Below, piece by piece: positions 18,141-25,997 of a stretch of DNA of 64,000 nucleotides (position 1 is the first letter of the stretch; the number at the start of each line of letters is the position of its first letter). The stretch spans positions 3,310,001 through 3,374,000 of the forward strand of contig NZ_CACVBO010000001.1 of assembly GCF_902728235.1 (NCBI RefSeq). Direction: 5' to 3'. The stretch is from Lentimonas sp. CC4 (GTDB lineage: Bacteria; Verrucomicrobiota; Verrucomicrobiia; Opitutales; Coraliomargaritaceae). The notes under the pieces are model-generated. The model saw only the letters and a program-made list of their open reading frames with translations, had not been told where the DNA came from and did not search any database. A program made the position numbers and the translations under genes.

Positions 18141-18671
18141 CTATTTGACTTCTTTAACGCCTAAATTATCAGATGTGGTGGTTAGTCCACGCACCTTACC
18201 GTGAGGCACACTTGTGTGGCAGTCCCAGCACCTTCGCTCAGAGGCTGCAGTGCTGTGTTCAATGATGTGGTTGGTCTCACTGTTTGAGATCAGCGTGCTA
18301 ACGAGGTTACTGTGACAAGAGATACAGTTCTTCTGCACGCGGACAGCTGCGTGGTCACTGATCTGTATGGCATTATCATACGTATCCAAGGTAAACGCCA
18401 CAGAGTGATTCCAGCCGTCATGCGCCTTGGCTATGTATTTATCCACAAAACTGTCAGTGGGCAAATGACACTCCACACAAGTAACCATATTATGGGAACT
18501 ATGCTGCCACGTCGCATACTGCGTATTCATGACGTGGCAATTAATACATGCCTTAGGATCTTTAGAAAGATAAGAAAGCGCTTTCGATTCTTTGGTGACA
18601 TACCCCGCCATGATTAACGCGATCATGAAGCAAGAGAGTGCAGCAATCTTTAAAATAGTTGGTTTGTCCAC
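18141..18671 (-). CDS. nrfH: NrfH quinol dehydrogenase, tetrahaem membrane subunit
   Basis: A 176-residue NapC/NrfH-family protein: one N-terminal membrane helix (about residues 7-24) and four CXXCH motifs (CINCH, CVECH, CISCH, CWDCH). It oxidises menaquinol and passes electrons to NrfA. The start is a GTG at 18671, the only frame-consistent codon that keeps the whole anchor. First gene of the nrfHAI set; the 300 bases before it contain no other gene. A genome with NrfH normally uses menaquinone. Confidence 0.95.
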   Translation of the reverse strand: MDKPTILKIAALSCFMIALIMAGYVTKESKALSYLSKDPKACINCHVMNTQYATWQHSSHNMVTCVECHLPTDSFVDKYIAKAHDGWNHSVAFTLDTYDNAIQISDHAAVRVQKNCISCHSNLVSTLISNSETNHIIEHSTAASERRCWDCHTSVPHGKVRGLTTTSDNLGVKEVK

Positions 18672-18810
18672 GATAGTTAGGATCGTTTAGTGCGTTATCA
18701 GAAATACGGGGTTAATATTAGATTACTGAAAGACCTTTAGGCCGAGCTTACAATCAAATTCAATACTTATTCTTCTTTAATTCCTCATAACACCTGCCAC
18801 CCTACACCTT

Positions 18811-18830
18811 TTGACCATAAGACAAGTCAA
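18811..18830. promoter_or_regulatory. Possible operator upstream of nrfH
   Basis: TTGAC and GTCAA face each other across ten bases (TTGAC-N10-GTCAA), 140 bases before the nrfH start. This is a symmetric half-site pair of the kind bound by dimeric regulators, but the spacing fits neither the FNR (TTGAT-N4-ATCAA) nor the CRP consensus. The remainder of 18672-18976 shows no gene and no clear promoter. Confidence 0.25.
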
Positions 18831-18976
18831 CAAAGCCTGCCAAACATGTCACCATATTGATGAGAGAGAACGTAGCCGAGTTCCTTTAGGCGCTCGGCCG
18901 AATCGACAGTTACCACCCTCCCTGCAAGCGGATGGCTACCTAAAAGAAGCCAACGACCTTTGCCATTGAGCATCAA

Positions 18977-19741
18977 CTAATCCACCGGATCATTGCTCTT
19001 ACGAATAATCGCGGTCGGCTGATATAAATCACGGTTACTTGCTTGAAACTCAGCTTTAAGCCGCACGTTAAAATCAATTAAATCCACCATCTTCCAATGC
19101 TTCAACTGCCACTGGCCATCCACTTTGCCGCCATGCGCAACCCCAACAATCAGATGACTCGCATCGTCTAATATTTTATTGGTCGCTTTCTTCGGTTCGA
19201 AATAAAAAGTGCGAAAACTACTTTGCTCACTACCAAGTTTATAAATCTTAGGATCAATATAAAAGACGCGTCCACTCTCCCGATGCAGTAGACGCAAATC
19301 CGGATAGCCAGAGCGCTGACGTCCGCCGGAAGCATTGACTGGAATCTCACAGAGCAGTTCCTCCTTAGCATTGAGCAATTTCAAAAGACTGTCTTCCACA
19401 TAGCGACTGATCTCATTCACCCGCCCCACTTTGTGTATTGGGTGCGATGCTACATTCAGCTCTGCCATACAGTCATTTAATGCAGTTGCTAACGCATCCG
19501 CCATCCAAGCATCCACAGGATCCCTCGAGTCTACTGGCAACACCTGGCAGCCAGAGACTGCTGAAACTACGTCCGAAAACGGCACATCGTCCAAGCGTCC
19601 TTCATCTTCAAGTAGCCAAGTAATCAGCGGTTTCACTTCGTTGGCGGCGACTTCGACCTCTGCCTCGACACTTGCCGTAAAAGCAGACAAACACCCTGCA
19701 AAGCAGAGTGCAAACGACCCTCGGTGTTTCCTATTTAACAT
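18977..19741 (-). CDS. Exported PD-(D/E)XK nuclease-like protein
   Basis: A 254-residue protein of unknown family. Starting at ATG 19741 it has a signal peptide (basic RKHR, hydrophobic FALCFAGCLSAFTASVEA, likely cut near residue 27). The later part reads like a restriction-endonuclease core: a helix with acidic residues (VNEISRYVEDSLL), then YPDLRLLH with Asp148, a turn, and VFYIDPKIY with Asp163-x-Lys165, followed by FRTFYFEP and a core strand HLIVGVAH. This is the PD-...-D-x-K layout. Secreted enzymes of this fold are unusual; alternatives are a degenerate or non-catalytic domain. Longer starts (19786, 19819) would bury the signal peptide. It shares no operon with nrfH or metF. Confidence 0.6.
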   Translation of the reverse strand: MLNRKHRGSFALCFAGCLSAFTASVEAEVEVAANEVKPLITWLLEDEGRLDDVPFSDVVSAVSGCQVLPVDSRDPVDAWMADALATALNDCMAELNVASHPIHKVGRVNEISRYVEDSLLKLLNAKEELLCEIPVNASGGRQRSGYPDLRLLHRESGRVFYIDPKIYKLGSEQSSFRTFYFEPKKATNKILDDASHLIVGVAHGGKVDGQWQLKHWKMVDLIDFNVRLKAEFQASNRDLYQPTAIIRKSNDPVD

Positions 19742-19906
19742 GACCACACGATAAAAATCGTCGCATCCACGTCCAGCCTGATTCATTGACTGTGAGCGAT
19801 ACCATTCGTATGTAACCAAACATTCGAAATCTCCCCGCTAGAAATCCACTTTGACCACACATTCCACTTTACATATCATCATATCATTATATGTTGATTC
19901 GTTTAA

Positions 19907-20797
19907 ATGAAATCACTTTCCATCAAACAACGTCTCGAAATCAACGATCCGCTCTTTTCTGTCGAATTCTTTCCGCCGAAATCGGATGATGCTGCACAGC
20001 AACTACTCAGCACAGCGGAGCGCCTGCAGACATATAACCCAGACTTCGTCTCGATCACCTACGGAGCCGGCGGCAGCACACGCAGTCGCACCCTCAACTA
20101 CGCGCGTAAACTGCACGAAGACTACGGCTACGCCGTCATGCCCCACCTCACTTGCGTCGGGCACTCGCGCGATGAATTAAAGCAAACCATTGCCGAATTC
20201 AAAGCCGCAGGCCTCAAGCAAATCATGGCGCTGCGCGGCGATCCGCCAAAGGGAGAAACAGACTTCACACCGCACCCAGACGGCCTCAGTTATGCGAACG
20301 AACTCGTGCAGCTCATCCGCGAAGTCTACCCAGAGTGCGACCTCGGCGTAGCAGGCTACCCCGAGAAGCACCCCGAAGCACCGTCTCCAGAACTCGACCT
20401 CCTCAACTTAAAGCGCAAAGTCGACGCAGGCGCGACCTTCATCACCACGCAGCTATTCTTCGATAACGAAGCCTACTTCACTTTTGTTGAAAACTGCCGC
20501 CGCGCAGGTATCACTGTTCCGATCATGCCCGGCCTCATGTCGGTCGCATCGCACAAGCAAGCATTACGCTTCTGCGATATGTGTGGCACCTCGATCCCCG
20601 CCGCACTCAACGAGCAACTCATCGCCGCAGGCGACGACAAGGCCGCAGTCGAGGCAGTCGGCATCGAATGGAGCTATCAACAGGCTCGCGAACTACTAGA
20701 GAAAGGTGCCCCGGGTATCCACCTCTACATTCTCAACCGTGCTGGACCTGCGATTACTTTGATGGAAAAGCTACAAAGCGCGGGCTTTTACCGCTAG
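19907..20797 (+). CDS. metF: 5,10-methylenetetrahydrofolate reductase
   Basis: A 296-residue FAD enzyme, the usual bacterial MetF length, which reduces methylene-THF to methyl-THF for methionine synthesis. It shows the N-terminal FSVEFFPPKSDDA (catalytic Glu), DFVSITYGAGGSTR, ALRGDPPKGE, GVAGYPEKHPEAP, GATFITTQLFFDN (flavin and folate residues) and PIMPGLMSV. ATG 19907 gives the standard start. It is followed after 156 bp by the small DUF971 gene. No SAM riboswitch was found upstream. Confidence 0.95.
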   Translation: MKSLSIKQRLEINDPLFSVEFFPPKSDDAAQQLLSTAERLQTYNPDFVSITYGAGGSTRSRTLNYARKLHEDYGYAVMPHLTCVGHSRDELKQTIAEFKAAGLKQIMALRGDPPKGETDFTPHPDGLSYANELVQLIREVYPECDLGVAGYPEKHPEAPSPELDLLNLKRKVDAGATFITTQLFFDNEAYFTFVENCRRAGITVPIMPGLMSVASHKQALRFCDMCGTSIPAALNEQLIAAGDDKAAVEAVGIEWSYQQARELLEKGAPGIHLYILNRAGPAITLMEKLQSAGFYR

Positions 20798-20953
20798 GTG
20801 ATTGCTGGATCGTCGCAGGCGTCTAGCTTCAACGATTCGACCTTGTCCCTTCAGCTGCCCAAAGAGCACCCGGCTTCAGTCTCCCCATCGGGGCAAACCG
20901 CAGACGGTTCACCATCTTCGCGCGACTCGCGCTTCGTCAAACCTTCCCTCACC

Positions 20954-21265
20954 ATGGCTAAACCAACCGACATACAACTCATCGGCAGTGAACTCTGCAT
21001 CATCTGGCAAGACGGCAGCGAAAGCTTCTTTCCCAGTGAATTCCTTCGCCAACACTCCCCGAGTGCTCAAAACATCGGCGAAAAAGACATCTTCGGCAAT
21101 CAATACGGCGGCGATGGTCCTAAGGCGTTCCCCGGCGTGACCATTGAGGGCTGGGACTTTAAAGGGAACTACGGCGTCAGCCCATGGTTCAGCGACGGGC
21201 ACAAGAGCGGTATCTTCAGTTGGGACTACTTAAAGATGCTCGAAGCCAAACTCCAACAGAGCTAG
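20954..21265 (+). CDS. DUF971 domain protein
   Basis: A 103-residue protein matching the DUF971 family (GBBH-like N-terminal domain fold) with WQDGSESFFPSEFLRQHSP, an internal charged segment and GNYGVSPWFSDGHKSGIFSWDYL. Bacterial members are often next to or fused with Fe-S assembly (ApbC/Mrp) genes and are named only by domain. ATG 20954 is used because the longer frame adds an unrelated Ser/Pro-rich tail. Function is unknown. Confidence 0.85.
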   Translation: MAKPTDIQLIGSELCIIWQDGSESFFPSEFLRQHSPSAQNIGEKDIFGNQYGGDGPKAFPGVTIEGWDFKGNYGVSPWFSDGHKSGIFSWDYLKMLEAKLQQS

Positions 21266-21331
21266 GTAAATCGGTGACACCCTCAAATTAAGGATCGAAC
21301 CTTGATACGCATTCGTGGTTAAGTCTTCCAC

Positions 21332-22012
21332 ATGGCGAAAAGCAGTAAAGGTAGATTAATCGGCACACTCATGGCGCTGGCCGCATTGGTCACGGCTGGC
21401 ATTTTGGGTATGACGTTCTACCACTCGACTGCGAGCATCCACGAACTGCTCACAGAAAACCACGAGCTGAATAAAGCAGTCCGCAACCTCACTCAAGAGG
21501 ACAATATCGGCTATGCAACCCTACAGTCGCAGTCCAAAAATGAACTAGGCGAGCTCCAGAGTGTCGTGCGCTTTGTGCAAACCGCGGCTGGTGATCCAAA
21601 AACGGTCGTCTCCGAGCAGCTCTTCACCATCACAGGCGACATCGTCCACTTCGATGCATTAATCGTTAAATTCACCAACGAATATGTAAAGGACGGCTCT
21701 GAGCGCGCCCTCTATTTATGGCGCCGCATTTACGGTGAAACCACTACACCAGCCGACGGCGAGGCAATCGAGATGGCTGGCAGCGCCCCCGAGCGCTACT
21801 ACTCGATCACCGAGTCACTGAAGCTCAACAACCGAGACATCTTCTGGGAAGCTATATGGGATCTAGCCAACGACACCACCCGCCTCAGTGATTACGGTGT
21901 GCAAGCCGTCTTTGGCAATGCGGTCTACACACGCGTGGAACCTGGCAAAGTTTACCTATTTAAAATCAGCGCGACTGGGCAGATCTACCCCGAGACAGTT
22001 AATACGTATTGA
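21332..22012 (+). CDS. Hypothetical protein with N-terminal signal-anchor
   Basis: A 226-residue protein I do not recognise. Residues about 8-28 form a membrane segment ([21 protein letters not shown]), residues about 33-55 a helical, coiled-coil-like stretch, then a mixed domain of about 160 residues with [17 protein letters not shown] and [16 protein letters not shown]. The soluble part is probably periplasmic. It starts 66 bp after the DUF971 gene on the same strand. Confidence 0.65.
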   Translation: MAKSSKGRLIGTLMALAALVTAGILGMTFYHSTASIHELLTENHELNKAVRNLTQEDNIGYATLQSQSKNELGELQSVVRFVQTAAGDPKTVVSEQLFTITGDIVHFDALIVKFTNEYVKDGSERALYLWRRIYGETTTPADGEAIEMAGSAPERYYSITESLKLNNRDIFWEAIWDLANDTTRLSDYGVQAVFGNAVYTRVEPGKVYLFKISATGQIYPETVNTY

Positions 22013-22187
22013 TGCCAATCTGTGACTTAAACTGCTAATCTATTATCAGTCTAAAGCGCTGCCTATGGTTGGAGATCGACCTCAGAAGTGCCGCGGCATC
22101 GATATCAAGCCTACAAAATTGAGATCACGTTGAAATCGTCACAATTTTATATTTGTGCTCTCCAGAAAACCGTTCGATATAAATTCA

Positions 22188-22523
22188 ATGATACTAGAAT
22201 CAGGTGAAACCATATTTGTTGCCAGTCGTCGCAATTTCGAAAGCGATCAGCGGCGCCACTTCGTCGGCACAGTCGAACGATGCACAGAGACAACCGTCCG
22301 CGCAATCGGCTATGTTTTCATGATGAACCTCAACAAACGATTTGAAAAGAAACCCGAAAAGCGGACGCAAATCTTCTCACTCATCGATTCCCGTATCATC
22401 ATCAACGTGCTCCCATCAGGCGCGTCGCTCGACCACATCGAATACATTTCCCAGGCAAACCGCTTATACCTCTGCGATGGTCAAGATTTCATCTACGACA
22501 TTAATGAGTTTAGAACAGGCTGA
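22188..22523 (+). CDS. Conserved uncharacterised protein with RRHFVG and INVLPSG motifs
   Basis: A 111-residue beta-rich protein. It opens with LESGETIFVASRRNF, then RRHFVGTVERC, a V/I-rich strand (TVRAIGYVFMMN), PEKRTQIFSLIDSRIIINVLPSG, and ends LYLCDGQDFIYDINEF. This layout matches a small bacterial family that I recall from several phyla but that has no known role. ATG 22188 is preferred over an upstream GTG (22155). No neighbour suggests a pathway. Confidence 0.65.
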   Translation: MILESGETIFVASRRNFESDQRRHFVGTVERCTETTVRAIGYVFMMNLNKRFEKKPEKRTQIFSLIDSRIIINVLPSGASLDHIEYISQANRLYLCDGQDFIYDINEFRTG

Positions 22524-22555
22524 AGCGGTAAAGACTCACGCCAATCCCTGCGACG

Positions 22556-23219
22556 ATGCCCTCCCCCTTTGCCTCCCAAATAATAGCAGCCAACCAGGCA
22601 CATCTCATCGACGGCAACCACGACGCCATCGAAACGTTCTTCAGTCCTGACTATCTCGCACACGTCACAGGCAACGACGTGACTGGCGGGCATGACACCG
22701 TCCGGAAATATCTACAGCTATTGAACCTTAAAAGAGTAGTTAGACGGAGGTCTGCCGTAGATGGCGAAGCAAGTCAGGAGGAAGGAGTTAGAAGCTGAGC
22801 ATCAGTGTTTTATGGCGTCTTAGACGCTCGCCAAATGGCTTCGCCCTTCGGTTGCACCCAAGGGCATAATAAGTGTCGCTGCGCTCGGTGGGCGACTATA
22901 GGAGAATCGACAAAGGCTTCATAATCAAAGACTAACTTCTGACTCCTAACTTCTAACTCCTGAATCTAGGTTGAACAGCACCTTCACTGACCTGCAGGTG
23001 GAGATTGAAATTTGAGTGGAAGGTGAAGACCGCATCGCATGGCAACGCACAGTGCGTGGGATACAGAACGCAGCCCTTTTAGGATTTCCAGCGACCAAGC
23101 GCCCCATCATTTGGCGCGACATGGTAACCAGCCGCTTTCAAGACGGCCTCTTCGCCGAAGATTGGGTAATCACCGATCTCGCTGAGCGCCTACTACTCGC
23201 AAGGAAGGCCAAGGCGTAA
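22556..23219 (+). pseudogene. SnoaL-like / ester-cyclase-type gene broken by an insertion
   Basis: The first part (22556 to about 22726) encodes a SnoaL-like start (FASQIIAANQAHLIDGNHD, FFSPDYLAHVTG, VRKYLQLLN). The second part (from about 22971) continues the same domain (STFTDLQVEIEI, then VEGEDRIAWQRTVRG, WRDMVTSRFQDGLFAEDWVITD). Removing 250 bases (one TTGAAC copy plus the 244-bp insert) restores the fold order YLQLLN-STFTDLQVEIEI. A single in-frame TGA at about 23010 also interrupts the second half. SnoaL-like proteins form small alpha-beta barrels and often catalyse cyclisation or hydrolysis; this copy is unlikely to be made as one protein. Confidence 0.75.
22727..22970. mobile_element. 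244-bp non-coding insertion with target-site repeat (MITE-like)
   Basis: The hexamer TTGAAC occurs at 22721-22726 and again at 22971-22976, directly flanking 244 bases with no useful reading frame, which looks like a target-site duplication. Inside, GGAGTTAGAAG on the left (about 22778-22788) and CTTCTAACTCC on the right (about 22950-22960) are inverted, and shorter hairpins such as GCGTCTTAGACGC lie between. It codes for no transposase, so it would need help from elsewhere. The same kind of GTTAGAAGTTAGGAG string is typical of dispersed repeats, so other copies are likely in this genome. Confidence 0.65.
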
Positions 23220-23303
23220 GCAATATACTCCAGCCGCGGGCATCCTGATACAAGCGGCAAGATGCCGCGTCTGCTCGACTAGAGCCACAAGCCCATCGGA
23301 ACG

Positions 23304-23690
<387 letters not shown>

Positions 23691-24362
23691 TCAGTGCTTC
23701 TGGTGGGTGACTTCAGTCCAGTCGAGGCCGCCTTTGAATTTGACCACGCCTTTTGCCAAAGCAAAACGCACAAGGCTCGCCTCGTCACTGAGATTCAGTT
23801 TTTTCATCGCATTATGCTTATGGCGACGCACGGTGAATTCACTGATATCCAAAGCCGCTCCAGCACTCGCATTGCTGTGTCCTTGTGCGATCAAGCGAAG
23901 CACCTGAAACTCTCTATCTGACAATATTTTATAATATGCATCCGGATTCTCCCACATGCCCGTAATAATCTTCTGCGCGTGTTCTGAATAATAAACATCA
24001 CCCACCGAGACGTTATTGAATGCAGCAAATAGCACCTCCAGCGACATTTCTTGCTTATCAACAAAGCCTAGGATTCCGCTGCGCGTGACTTCACGCAGGG
24101 TGTAGTCATCACACTCACTAGAAATCACTAAAATCCGGATATCAGGCTTCACCTCAAGCATACGCCGAGCGAGGCTTAAACCATCCAGCTTCGGCAGCAT
24201 CAAATCTAGCACGACAAAATCAAAACTCTCTTTTTGAAAGAGAGCCCATGCGGCTTCCCCATCTCCTGCCTCTTTAACATCGTCGAACTCAAACTCACGA
24301 TTCACAATACTCGCTAAAAGTTCGCGCACCAATGCTTCGTCCTCTACGATTAATGCCTTCAT
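23691..24362 (-). CDS. Two-component response regulator, NarL/FixJ (LuxR) type
   Basis: A 223-residue regulator: a receiver domain (residues 1 to about 120, acidic pair Glu7-Asp8, phospho-acceptor Asp53 in FVVLDLMLP, Lys in FVDKQE) joined to a LuxR-type helix-turn-helix (about 145-205, ILSDREFQVLRLIAQGHSN, and the recognition helix in ISEFTVRRHKHNAMKKLNL). It would bind DNA when phosphorylated. No histidine kinase is adjacent. It is transcribed divergently from the REC-Hpt gene, with 86 bases between their starts, so the two may share a promoter region. Confidence 0.92.
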   Translation of the reverse strand: MKALIVEDEALVRELLASIVNREFEFDDVKEAGDGEAAWALFQKESFDFVVLDLMLPKLDGLSLARRMLEVKPDIRILVISSECDDYTLREVTRSGILGFVDKQEMSLEVLFAAFNNVSVGDVYYSEHAQKIITGMWENPDAYYKILSDREFQVLRLIAQGHSNASAGAALDISEFTVRRHKHNAMKKLNLSDEASLVRFALAKGVVKFKGGLDWTEVTHQKH

Positions 24363-24448
24363 ATGTTAAAAAATGGAATAGAGATAGCCACCGCGCGAGC
24401 CATTTGTCTTGTTATTTTGATAACACCCTCAGCAAAGATCTCATAAAA

Positions 24449-25168
24449 ATGAATCCACCGAGAAAAGATACCACCATTCGTGGAGCCAGTGTGCTGATAG
24501 CAGACGACATGAACTTTCATCGTCATATTAACAAACAAGTGCTCAAACGCATGGGGGCAATCGTCCACGAGGCAACTGATGGCACGCATGCCTTAAAAAT
24601 GCTGCAGAGCACCCATTACGACATCGTGATCATGGACATTCATATGCCTGTTTTAAGCGGGATAGAAGTCGTAAAATCAATACGAGCAACTGCGAACCAC
24701 ATACTGCCAAAGTTCATCGCACTCAGTGCACACGCCACCCCGAAAATGGAGGCAACCTGCCTAGAAATCGGCTTCGACCATTTCATTGAAAAACCCCTCA
24801 GCCCCAAAAAGCTAGAAAACCTGCTAGGCTACACCATTGAAGTCACGTCTACTGCACCCCTAACGATTGACAATAGCCTACTCAACTATCTAGCCGATAA
24901 CGACCCCAATGCAATTGCGGCGCTAGAACTTCGCTGCCGCATGTCTTTTATACAGGAGATCGAACAATTAGAGCTTTTACTCCAAGGAACAGACCTATTG
25001 GCAATACACGCCTCGATTCATAAACTAAAGGGGCTCACAGGACTAAAAAAAGACAGAAAACTCTCAGATCTCTTAGGTTTGATCACCTCTAGCATTACAG
25101 TCACTCCCGCAAAGCATTGCCCCTCCTCACTTTGCCAGCAAATGAGGCAGCATATCGAACAAGCATAA
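24449..25168 (+). CDS. REC-Hpt phosphorelay protein
   Basis: A 239-residue protein. Residues about 12-130 are a receiver domain with Asp19-Asp20, phospho-acceptor Asp63 (YDIVIMDIHMP), an ALSAH strand and Lys115 (FIEKPL). Residues about 140-239 are a four-helix histidine-phosphotransfer domain with the H-K-L-K-G motif (His191, ASIHKLKGLTG). Such proteins pass phosphoryl groups between a hybrid kinase and a regulator; the kinase is not in this window. ATG 24449 starts just before the receiver; the longer frame would overlap the divergent regulator. Confidence 0.85.
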   Translation: MNPPRKDTTIRGASVLIADDMNFHRHINKQVLKRMGAIVHEATDGTHALKMLQSTHYDIVIMDIHMPVLSGIEVVKSIRATANHILPKFIALSAHATPKMEATCLEIGFDHFIEKPLSPKKLENLLGYTIEVTSTAPLTIDNSLLNYLADNDPNAIAALELRCRMSFIQEIEQLELLLQGTDLLAIHASIHKLKGLTGLKKDRKLSDLLGLITSSITVTPAKHCPSSLCQQMRQHIEQA

Positions 25169-25196
25169 GCTCCTAAGAATCAAACGATCATGATAC

Positions 25197-25228
25197 AAAA
25201 AATCCCGAACTCGCTAGAATTCGGGATT
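25197..25228 (-). terminator. Rho-independent terminator after tRNA-His
   Basis: On the minus strand the stem AATCCCGAA / TTCGGGATT (9 bp, 10-base loop) is followed by TTTTTTG, five bases after the encoded CCA of tRNA-His. Stem, loop and T-run are all as expected. The plus-strand REC-Hpt transcript has no T-run here. Confidence 0.85.
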
Positions 25229-25233
25229 AAAAG

Positions 25234-25311
25234 TGGGGTGGCTAACGGGATTCGAACCCGCGACCCTCGGCACCACAAGCCGATGCTCTAACCAACTGAG
25301 CTATAGCCACC
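25234..25311 (-). tRNA. tRNA-His (anticodon GTG)
   Basis: Minus-strand cloverleaf: extra G at position -1, acceptor GTGGCTA with TAGCCAC, D arm GCTCAGTTGGTTAGAGC, anticodon stem TCGGC/GCCGA with loop TTGTGGT, T arm GCGGG-TTCGAAT-CCCGT. The G(-1):C73 pair is the histidine identity element, and CCA is encoded. Confidence 0.97.
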
Positions 25312-25402
25312 ATCTAGAGGAATGTGCGTGTCGCTCATCCCTAGAGAAGAGCCGATATGCTCTTCCAGATTGGCTTCTTGTCAATATTCCTTTGAAAGAA
25401 TT

Positions 25403-25990
25403 TTATCTTTTTTTCAGTGACGCCCAAATCTCATTCGCGAAGGCTTCTAAAGCGACATTGAACCCAGTCACCATAGACTGTGGATCTCCCTGATTCCAAG
25501 TGCTTTCAGTAAAAGTAAACACGCCCGAACGTGACTCTCGTCCCTCTTGCTTTAGTTCCCAGCTAGCAGAGAGCAGGATACGGCCTTCTGCGGTTGCGAT
25601 CAACTGATGAAAGCGCAGATGCAGCACATTGTCTTCGAAATTCGATTGTGGCCATGGGTAAAAGCCACTTTTCAGACCACCGCTGGCCACTTCGATATAG
25701 TGACTTAACGAACGCGCGACACCGAGGTCGATAGGTTCGGCCCAGCGTGCTTCCTCGACTTCAATGAGCTCACCATCCGCAGAACGAACCTTTAACCCAT
25801 AGCCCTCCATATAAGCTGGAAAATAAGGGCGAGCGATATAGCCCCGCTCCACCTCTTGATCAGGCTGAACACTAGGCAGGTTGATCAGGCCTAAAGTATA
25901 CTCCTTTCGAGTATCTTCACGTGGCTTCAAATTAACACACCCTACAATTGGGCAGACCAGAATCAGTAATGTAATGAGTCGTAGTAACAT
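25403..25990 (-). CDS. PqiC-type lipoprotein of the Mla-like transporter
   Basis: A 195-residue exported lipoprotein: signal peptide with lipobox IVGC (cysteine about residue 18), then an ABC-type transport auxiliary domain (PqiC/DUF330 family). It has YTLGLINLPS, IARPYFPAYMEGYGLKVR, VARSLSHYIE and LSASWELKQ. These lipoproteins sit in the outer membrane and partner MCE proteins in lipid transfer across the periplasm. It is the last gene of the four-gene set and follows the MCE gene by seven bases. Confidence 0.83.
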   Translation of the reverse strand: MLLRLITLLILVCPIVGCVNLKPREDTRKEYTLGLINLPSVQPDQEVERGYIARPYFPAYMEGYGLKVRSADGELIEVEEARWAEPIDLGVARSLSHYIEVASGGLKSGFYPWPQSNFEDNVLHLRFHQLIATAEGRILLSASWELKQEGRESRSGVFTFTESTWNQGDPQSMVTGFNVALEAFANEIWASLKKR

Positions 25991-25997
25991 AGTCAGA

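Noticed and set aside
18672-18976. Riboswitch upstream of nrfH
   Set aside because: No riboswitch core (SAM, B12, TPP or others) can be built; only a short palindrome is visible.
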